Shown piece by piece: positions 9,450 through 19,900 of a DNA stretch of 64,000 nucleotides (positions within the stretch are counted from its first letter, which is position 1; each line of letters opens with the position of its first letter). Source of the DNA: a virus. The stretch spans positions 1 to 64,000 of the IMG/VR virus record IMGVR_UViG_3300044631_000812, one strand, 5' to 3'. The notes under the pieces are model-generated. The model was not told the DNA's origin. It searched no databases and was given only the letters and a program-made list of their open reading frames with translations. The translations under genes were made by a program, and so were the position numbers.

Positions 9450-10885
9450 TGGCAATAAATCAAAACATATTTGGGTACATGCCAGTCGAATCTGTCGACT
9501 GGGCAAAGCAAATGAATAGCCTTTCAGGTACTATATCTGGTATTGGTGAGCGTCGTGAAAAAGAGAAAGAATATCTAGATCAGTTAAAGACTGACAATAT
9601 AAAGACTATTCAACAATCGGACGCTAATTCAAGTCAGAATTTTGGGCAGATGATGCTTGGGGCTACTCAGGATGGTGTCAGTTTAATGAAGCAATGGAAT
9701 GATGCCCTTAAAAGAGGTGAGCTAGATCCGAAGCAGTATAAGCAAAATATAAATAACTTCATGGAAAGCTGGGGTACTTTAGGCAATAGCATTAAGAGTT
9801 TTGATGCTAAGAATGCCGAGCTTCAGAAAAGACTTCAAGACGGAACTGCATCAAAGGCATCTGTAGAGGCCGCTCAATATTTTGCTAAAATGGGGGATAT
9901 TAAAAACATGAAAGTTTTTATCGACCCATCTAATGGCACCGTTAGCACAGGTAGATTAGATCCTAGAACCGGTCAAGTTATTCCTGATACTATTGACAGC
10001 GCAAAAACAAGTGCTGATCCAAGTAATGCTGTCTTTGATAAAATTAATTTAGCTGAGGCTGTGAGTCAAACCACAAAACTATGGAAACCATATGTTACTG
10101 AAAATGGCATTACTACAGTAAGCGACTTAACTAAAAGAGAAGGATTTAGTTATGCTGTATCAGATCTTGTTGGTTCACTAACTAGCAACGATAGGATGAC
10201 ACTTAGTATACTACAAGATAATACAAATGGTAACTATCAGACATACTATACAGAAGGTGATAGAACAGATTTATTGGTTGAAGCTGTCAATAGGGAGAAT
10301 CAATCAAGAAGATATAGAGGCGAAAAGCCATTATCTGGTGGTGAATTAGATTCATTTATTAATGATGCGGGTAATAAACTTATAGCCATGAAGAAAGATC
10401 CTTCTGGTGTATATCAACCTGTAATAACTGAGCTACACAAACAAGATGCTGAAAAAGCAGTTATCAACTCTATAGAGATGCAATTAGAATTTAAGTCCAC
10501 GCAAGACGAGATTACTTTCGGGCGTGGTGGTACTAGTTCAGAGATACCTAAGGAGAAGTTCAACACATTGTCTGAATATGTAGTTAACAATTGGGGATCT
10601 GCCTCAGCACTAAATAATCAAGCTAGACCTGGTTATAAGTTTAAGTGGGATTCAGGAACTCTAAATGTATACAAAGAAGAATCTGATGGTAGAGGTGGAA
10701 TTGACTTGACACTAATTGGGCCAATACCTTCACAGGTAGAGCTTGGTAAATATTTAGGAATAACAAACACTCAGCTAGATGACTGGAAAGCTGCTGTTGA
10801 GAGAGCTAAAGGTAAAAAACCAGCAGCTCCTGTTAAACCGAAGCCAAAGCCAAAGACTGGTGGATCAGGTGTTAAATGGGGTTAA
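9449..10885 (+). CDS. Internal virion protein, putative
   Basis: This 478-aa protein is soluble and mostly helical. The first 150 residues are charged and Gln-rich, and the C-terminus is a Lys/Pro tail (PAAPVKPKPKPK) that could bind DNA. It starts directly at the stop of the preceding Ala/Gln-rich gene and is followed after 20 nt by the giant polyvalent protein gene. That gives a three-gene cassette typical of ejected proteins. No family is recognised. Confidence 0.45.
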   Translation: MAINQNIFGYMPVESVDWAKQMNSLSGTISGIGERREKEKEYLDQLKTDNIKTIQQSDANSSQNFGQMMLGATQDGVSLMKQWNDALKRGELDPKQYKQNINNFMESWGTLGNSIKSFDAKNAELQKRLQDGTASKASVEAAQYFAKMGDIKNMKVFIDPSNGTVSTGRLDPRTGQVIPDTIDSAKTSADPSNAVFDKINLAEAVSQTTKLWKPYVTENGITTVSDLTKREGFSYAVSDLVGSLTSNDRMTLSILQDNTNGNYQTYYTEGDRTDLLVEAVNRENQSRRYRGEKPLSGGELDSFINDAGNKLIAMKKDPSGVYQPVITELHKQDAEKAVINSIEMQLEFKSTQDEITFGRGGTSSEIPKEKFNTLSEYVVNNWGSASALNNQARPGYKFKWDSGTLNVYKEESDGRGGIDLTLIGPIPSQVELGKYLGITNTQLDDWKAAVERAKGKKPAAPVKPKPKPKTGGSGVKWG

Positions 10886-10905
10886 TAACAGATAAATAAT
10901 AAAAC

Positions 10906-13900
10906 ATGCCAAACGATAATCTTAAGAAGTACTATTCCTATTTAAAGTCAAACGGCGCTGATGTAGCTCCCACATATGATTCATTTGTATCTACATTAAA
11001 TAATGAAGAAAATGCTAAGAAATACTACTCTTATTTACAGAGTAATGGATTCGACACGCCACCTTCATACGACCAATTTGCCAACACTTTGGGTATAAAA
11101 AAAAAAGATCCTACGGCATCTGGATCAGGAACGTCTTCATCGGGAAGATCATCCAACACAACAACAAAGCCTACGGCATCTTCATATTCAAAAGGTGAAA
11201 TCTTTACTGGTTATCCAGGTAAGGAAGAGAAGCCATATCAATTTAAGGATGGTAAGTGGTATGAGGAGGCTCCTGTAAAAGTATATGGTCAGGAGGCTAA
11301 GTATGTGCAGATTCAAGATCCAAATAGAATTGGTAATCTCAATAAGCAGTTTAAAAAGGACGCATCTTTATCCCAACAAGAGGAGGTTTTTAATAACTAC
11401 GATGACGAAAAATCTGACAACCAATACCGTATAAAAGACGGACAATGGCAGCGAATGACTCCTGGCAGTAAGTGGCATACCATTCAGAATGAGGGATCAA
11501 TCAATGCGTTAAATAATCGATACGGCAAAAGCGTAAGCACTAGAGTTTCAACCACAACTACAGTAAAGCCTGTAAAGTTTGATGACATTAACTCAGACTT
11601 TATGGCAAAAACAGAAGAGGATGCTATAAAAAAACTAACTGAAAAATATGGCAAGCTTGGCTTTGAGTTCTCTGAAGAGGGTTTATTTTTAAAGGATCAA
11701 ATTAGAGTAAAAACTAAAGATGGTAGTAAGGATCAGGTATTTGAGTTTGACGAAAAAAATCCTGAGCAAGCACGTGAATTACGTGCATTCTTAGAAGCAA
11801 ATGCCTCTAAGCCGTATAGTGAAAGTTTTGATAAGGCGTTATCTGCTCTTAATAAAGGAGATGTAAGGCCAAGTTATCAGATTGGTGGTAGTACACTTGC
11901 TTTTGGAACTGATCAAGATGGATTAGAAAAAGAGTCTGCTGCTATTAGAGGAAAGAACTTGCTATCAAGCGATTTTCAGTCACAGTTTAAAAAGCTACCA
12001 TTTGATGAACAAAAAGAACTTATTCAAAAGCAAATTGCTAGTGGATCTCTTCCTTCAAGTGATGTTCAATCTTTTTACAAAAGTGAAGCATATAAAGACT
12101 ATAAGAAAAAGAAAATAGCTGGAGATCAACAAGTTAAAGCAAAGCAAGACCAAATATTTGATGACTATCAGTACGCCTTAGCTACTAAAGATCCGGCCAA
12201 AATAAAGGAAGCGAAGGCTAAAATTAATGCATACTATACCGATGATATTATACAGGATAATGTTAAGACGTATAACATGAAGCTTAATGATCTTGAACAG
12301 TCACAAAAAAAGATACTACAAGATAGGAAAGTATACGATGATGAGGTAAATAGATTTAATGAGCTAGCCCAAAGCGGCAATATGACTCAAGAACAATATG
12401 ATGCTCAAAAAAAAATACTAGATAGTCAAGCTGAATCATTAGAAACAAGAGCTCAGAACTTTGTGATGCAAAGAAAAGAAATTCAAGCATCACAAAATAA
12501 GCTAAACTTGGTGGCTGGTAAGTACGTAGCTGCTAAAGAAAAGGAAGGTAACTTTGGTGGATTTGTAGTTAACAAGGTATTGAGTGGTATATCAATGACA
12601 TTCGCTGAACCATTCGCTGGATTAGAGGCTACTCAAAATAGATATGATTACTTATCTCCAGAAGAAAAAGCTTACTACAAGTCAATTAAATATAACGGAA
12701 AGAATCTTACTAAAGATCAGATTGAAAATCTACTTGACAATCAGGCTGTATTAAAGGCAAAGAACCAAGCGAAAGAAAATATTATTGATGTACTTGGATC
12801 TGAAGGTACCACTCTTGAGTACATGAAGTCTGGAGATAGAGGGTTTATTACACAAGCAATAGGCGGTGTTCTTGAATCTCTTCCTGCAATGGCAACTGGT
12901 GTAGCTGGAAAAGCAGCTGGTTTTGTAGGTCTTGCGGCACAAGCTTATAGTGGGATTGAAGAGGAGATGCTTAGCGACCCTGACTTCCAGTACACTTCTG
13001 CAGGTGATCGTGCTATTATTGCGATACCATATGCAGCAGGAATGGGCGTACTTGAGAGTGTAGGTTTACAAAACTTAGTTAAGGGAGACTCATTCTTAGG
13101 TAAAGTTATGATGGATGTTGCTCTTAAGTCAGCTAAGAAATTAGGAGCTAATGCAACTAAAGAAGCACTTGAAAGAGTTGCAGCCAAAGAGGTTGAAAGT
13201 CTTTTAGCTAAGGGGTTAATTCGTGTAACACAGGCAGGCGTTGCTGAATTTGAAACCGGATTTACGCAAGCATTGGTATTAGACCAAGGATTAAAAAATG
13301 TTTACAACTACATTCAACAAAGCGGCCTAACTGAAGAGCAAAAGAAAAATCTAACTCAAGGTGAGTACTTTGATACAGCCGATGGGTTTAAAGAATTAGC
13401 ATCCCAAACATTTGAGGATGGTGTTGCTGAAATGATTGGCGGTGTTGTTATGGGATCTGTAGGAACTCTATTTCAAGCTGTAACAAAGGGTAATATTTCT
13501 TTGTACAATGATGATGACGTTAAGTTCTTAAAAGATGTTGTCGCAGATAGCAACTTTAAGAAACTATACGTAGCATCTATGAAGACGCAGATGCTAGATG
13601 GCAAAATCACTAAGTCAAAAGCGCAGCAGAACTTAGACAACTTAAATGAGATTGAGGCTGCATTTGATATGATGCCAGATGGTTTGTCTACAGCAGATAT
13701 GAACAGATCGCTTTCTTTGATTACAGAGAGAGCTCAACTAACAAAAGAAAAAGCAGGGAAAGACCCTAACCTTGTTGCACCATTAGAGGCGCGCATCAAG
13801 GCCATAAATGAAGAACTAACACAAATTGGAGAAAATGCCGTTCAAAAGCAAACAACAGGTGAAGTATCTGTACAGCCAGGAACCAAAGGTGGCAGAGAAG

Positions 13901-16900
13901 TGGAGGAAAGAAAACCCGAAACAGGACTTAAAGAAACTACCCAAAAAGGTAAAGAAGAAGTAGATCAGTACATTGCTGATATGGGTGCTGAAGCCCGTAT
14001 TGGAAATACCATCAATCCGGTTATGGAAAAGATGGCTAATACTGAGTACATCAACGACAATGATATTGATAACGCCATTGAGGCAATTTTTAATGAAGTC
14101 GAGAGTTTAGATAAGTCAGACTACAGTGCAGAGACAAAAGCTGCATTGTCTGAGAAGCTACTAAACATCGCTGAAAAATTAGATAACTATGAATTTAGAA
14201 CAAAGACTGAAACTGTCGCAACTACCAAAGCAGGCGCAGCTACAACTACTAGAAGAACTTCTGAAGCGGTCCAAAAAATCAGAGCCGAAAAATACTTCGA
14301 TGGAGTCCAAGCCACAGTCAATGGACAAGAAGTAACTCTTAAGGATAATAAAGGACGAGTAGAGGCTCAGATGCCAAACGGTGAGGTGGTTGTGTTAGAC
14401 ACACCTACCATGGAGATTGCCGAGGATGGATTTGAGTTTGATGACAATGGCGCACTTCAGGCTGTCACAGTAACCGATAGACTTGGCAATACAGCTAAAC
14501 TTACTGGTGATCAGGCACTTGACTTTGCTATCCGTGATCGTGAGAACAAGCTTGGTGTTGTTGAGCAGGCTGAGTTTGATACTGTATACCAAGAGGTAGA
14601 GAAGAAGTATATCAAGGAGACGCCGGCACCTCAAGTAGCAGCTAAAAAACAAGCCGCTGTTGAAGAACAGCAGCCTGTAGTTGAAGAAGAAGGCCAACCA
14701 ATTGCAGAACCTAACGAATCCAATCGCTTTACCGAGCGAAATGCCAAGGTTATGGCCGTCAAGTTTCCTAGTAAAAAAGGAATTGTAAGGGCAGCTCTGA
14801 ACATAATCAAAGCCTTGCCTGGTGTAAAAATTTACTTGCATGAGGACTCTAATCAGTATGCTCAAGAAGTGAGTGCTAGAGTTAAAGAATCAATAAAAAT
14901 AAAAAAAGATCTTGATGAAGCAGGTTCTTACATTGATGGTGAGATCCATATTGACATGTCAAAGGCTGATTTAGTTACGTTACTACATGAGGCATTCCAT
15001 CATGCATTTTTGACACTTGGTGTTAAGAACGGAATGTTTATTGATCTAGCAAAAGGTCTTCGTTCATTAATAAAAAATAAAGAAGCACTTGACTATTTAG
15101 ATGAATTTATTGCAAGCTACTCAGAAGAGACAGCAGAATTACAAGCAGAAGAATTTGCTGTAGAGTTAGGAGCTATACTTGCTAACAATCGAGAAGAGCT
15201 TACAACTACAAAGCTTACTCAGTTCAAGGCATTGATCAACCGAATAGCAAAGAAAATTGGCCTAGGAATGGTATTTTCTTCAGCAGCAAATAGCAAAGAA
15301 GCGGCTGACTTTATTAATGCTATTACTCGTGGATTAACTACTGGTGATATCGTTGAAGGTAAATTCAAGCCAACTAAGACAGGAAAAGCTAAAAGGCAAG
15401 CAGTAACTATTATGGAGGGAAGGGAATCCATGAAGAAGTTTGGATTAACTCCTGGTAAAAATGTTACAAGAAAAATTGGAGAAGCTCTTGAGGCTAGACA
15501 AAGAGCAAAATATGGAACAATAGCTCAAAAAGATAATTCTCCTGAAGCTAGAAAAAAAATATCAAACTGGATGGTTGATGAAGTTAAATACTTTGTTCAA
15601 TTAATGGGTGATAAAAGCGGCAAAGGATGGTATGGTGAGCTATATCAGAATTCATTAGATGCTATGGCTAAGGTTTTCCCTGAAATGAAAACTGATCAGA
15701 ATGCTAGAGATTTATTTACAATGCTTGTAGCAATCACATCTGATGGCCAGAAAGTTATGAGTAATTTTAGATTAGCTGCTGCTGCCTACGACTATTATAA
15801 GAAAAACGGCGTAATGCCGAATACTTTACCTGGGCAACGTGTTGCTTCTTTTGAGGCAAATCTCAAACGAATAAACGAATTACTTGTTGAATATAACGGA
15901 GATATAGCAACTATCAAAGAAAAATTGATGGAAGTTAAATCTATTCAAGAAATTAATCAAGAAAGAAAAAAAGAAGGATTAGAACCTCTTTCTACTAATT
16001 GGCCTGTTAGCTTTAAGGCTCCATTTGCAGCATCTGTATTTGGTCCAAAATTAGGAATGTTTTATTCCAATCTATCAGGTAATGAATCGTATCCAACACT
16101 TGATAGATGGTGGTCTAGAACTTTTAATAGATATAGAGGCACATTAATTCCTGGATTAAAGTCAGGATTTAGTGCAAAAGGAGAGGCTATTGGACTTGAT
16201 AGATTTAAACAACTGCTTGGAAATCCGGGGATGAGCAATGAAGAAGCTCTTTTAGCAGCAAAATCTTATAGGGACTCTTATGCTGCTAAGGGATATAAAT
16301 CAGGAACTGATGTTGAAAAAGCGGCTAACACTATATATAAGACAGCATTTGAGAACTTAAATGATGCCCCATTTACTAAAAATGATCGTCAATTTATGTA
16401 TGATACAATATCTGATGCTGTAAATAAATTAAACAAGCAGGGATATGACTTAAGTATTGCTGACGTTCAGGCTATACTTTGGTATTTTGAAAAGAATCTC
16501 TACAAAACGTTAGGTGTTCAAGCAAAAATAGAAGGTATAAGTTATGAAGATGCAGCTAATTACACATACGATAAATGGAAAGAATCTGGAAACAAGTTTG
16601 ACTATAAGATTAACGAATCAGAGGAAGGTCAAGCTGTAGAAGATGCTGATGAGGATATACAGGAAGAAATAATTCAGCGAAAAAAACAATTAAAAATAAA
16701 AGAAAATAACAAAAAACTCCCTAACTTAGCGCAAAATGAAAAAGGAAACATACAATCCGAACGAACCGGAGACGGAAGAACAGCACGGCCTGCAATCAGC
16801 AAAAATGCGCCTCTCGAAGGTGCTCCAACAATCCAAGGGGCAACCGGACCAGACCCAGAACTTGTATCAGTTGCTGAAAAATATGCAGATGAAAACAATA

Positions 16901-19900
16901 TTGATCTCAAAAGACAAGGAGAGTACGTCGAATTAGACGAAGAAAGAGCTAAGAGATTAGCCGATGCTTACGAGCAGATGGCTGACGACCCTCAAAATCC
17001 AAAAGTCAAAGATGCATATGCTGAATTAATAAAACAAACTAAAGCTCAATACCAAGCATTGGTAGATGCGGGCTATAAGTTTTGGTTTGTTGATTTTAAT
17101 AATCCTGAGAATATTGATTACATATCATCTCCGTATAACGCCATGCGTGATTTGCGCCAAAACAAACAGATGGGCGTTTTCCCAACAGAACAAGGTTTTG
17201 GCTCAAATGAAAATATAGATGTATCTAAAAATCCTTTATTAGAGGACACAGGTATCATGTGGCCATCAGGTGGATTAAATGGAAAAATGAAAATTGTTAC
17301 AGCAAATGATTTATTTAGAGCTGTACATGACGCATTCGGGCATGGTCTTGAGGGGGCTGGATTTAGAGCAAGAGGCGAAGAGAATGCATGGCAAGCTCAT
17401 TCAAGATTGTACACAGGAAGTGCTATAGGTGCTATGACGAGTGAAACAAGAGGTCAAAACTCTTGGGTAAACTACGGACCTAAAGGAGAGCAAAATAGAA
17501 CTGCGAGTGGTGAAGATACTATTTTTGCTGATCAAAAAGTAGGTCTTATGCCTAAATGGACATGGACTGAAGGTCGCGCAGGTGATATGGAAGCCCCTAA
17601 ACGAAAGAAGCAATTGAAGCCTAAAATTTTAGGCGTGAAGCCTACAGTGGTGATTGTGAACGATGAGCAGAAGGCCTTGGTTGATCAGATCAAGCTTGAA
17701 GTCAGAGCACAACGCGAGCAGAAGAAGGCATACAAGCAAGTGCTTGCAGACATCTCAGCTAGAGTCACAGCGCTTAAGAGTAAAGGTAATATATCTGTCA
17801 AGCAGTTTGACGCCATCATGAAGAACTTAAAGCGCTTAAACTTTGATAACGAAACAAAGGTCCAGGCGTTTATTGACTACGTGTCAAGAGCCCTTGCTAA
17901 TGCAGACTACGTAGAGAAAGTAGCTAAAGCTCAGTCACTTAATAAAAGAATCAAGGCTAGTCTAAAAGGCACAGCTAATCCATTTGCTGTATTGGCTAAG
18001 ATGTTCACGACATTGGACTCACGATGGGTACAGAACATTGACGACCATATTGCAGTGGCTCAGATGATCTTAGATGGCGTTAAGCCTAGCGCAGCTAGAC
18101 GTGGTGTCCTTACACTTAAAGAGGAACCAGATCTACAAGTTATTGCTGAATATATTGACGCTGAGCAGACGCTTCAAACGCAGATGTTGCTTGATAGGCT
18201 TAAGTTTAGATATGAAATGATTACAGGTAATCCATCAGACAAGTTAACAGCTGATGAGATGATTACTCTTCTAGATGCATTAAAGCCAAATGAAGACCAA
18301 ACTGATAAGATAAAAGAACAGATAGATCAAAAGTTTGCTGAGTATGCATCTATGTTATCTGAAGAAGATCCACAAGTTATTGTTGATGCTGTAAATGTAG
18401 ATACAGACATGATAAGTTGGAGAGAGTCTGTTAAGATACTAGATGCACTTGACACATACTTTACTAATGGGTCATTAGCTGGTATTGACTCGCTTATGGG
18501 TTCATATCAAGGTATTGTTAATGTGAAGAGATTTAAGGATAAATCTAATCCAATGACAATAGCTCTTTCTAAAAATTTGGCAAAACTTAAATTTGAAAAC
18601 TTTACTGGGTTCACAAGAATACTAGAAAGAAAATTCAGAAGTCTAGAAAAATCTCTTGCTTATGAAAAAGCGAGTGGAATTAATGATATTGTTACTGGTG
18701 TTAATAGAGCTGACTTTGAAGCCGCTAAGAAACAAAAGGAATATATTAAAAAGTTTGAAAAGGTAAAAGATTTCAACTCAAATGAGAATATATATGAGAG
18801 AGGTGTAATTGCAGATCTTATTAGAACAAACGCAGGTATTGATCAGGATGCTGAATTTGATCGATTAGTAAACATATTGATAGACTCTAAAGACATGTTG
18901 CTTGCAAGCCAAGATCAAACTAAAGTTGAGATGGGTAGGTTGTGTGACAAAGTTTTCAAAAAACTTGGTCTTTATGAGGATGGAATTACAATTGACGACG
19001 TACTATCTAAGGCTACTAAAACAAATGTAGATGCGGTAGAATTTGTTGTAGATATGTTTGCAGATAAGTATGACTTACTTAGCGACACAGCGCTAGGTGT
19101 GTATAACGTTATGCTTGGTCAAGACATAAACTACACACCAAAGATATACATGAATATTAGAAATGAGAAGTCTGTTGACTCTGATCCGTTGTCAGGAAAA
19201 GACGCGTTCAGTCTTGGAGCTTATTCAAACTTGTATGCAGGTTTTAATAAAAATGAGGCAGGAGTTTTAATGCCTATTACAAGACCAAAGGACTTAAAAG
19301 ATGCTGGAAAATATATTGATTTGAACTTTGACAACAATATGTTTAGATCTTATCGCTTGGCATTAACTGATGCATACACTGCAAAATCAATACGTCAGTT
19401 AAATTCATTCTTCAACACAAAAGAAAATGAAGACATATTAGCATCCGAAAAAGACTTTGATGTAATTAAGGCAGCACTAAGTGACTACATTAATACAGCA
19501 AAGGGGAAGAACTTTATTGGTAAGATAACTTCACAAGAGGTAGATAAGTTTATAAACCTAATCAGTACGTTTGGATCTGTAAGAGCGCTCGTTGGTGTTG
19601 GACAGGCATTTAGCCAGTTTGCTTCTGGTATGTCAAACACAATAATTAATGCAGGTGAGCATATTAGACCATCCGACTTTACAAAAAAGGCATTTGATTT
19701 CATGAACAGATCAGGACAGCCTATTGCAAACGTAGGTGAGAATGACATTCTAATATCACTAGCCAACTTTGATAAGTCTATTGAGAGAGCGACTGTTGGT
19801 AAAAATATGGCAGAAATAGGACTTGATAAGTTTGCCAAGTTTAACTCAAAGGCATTCCAAATATTTGTATCAAACCCAGATGCTGCCGCTAGACGATTAG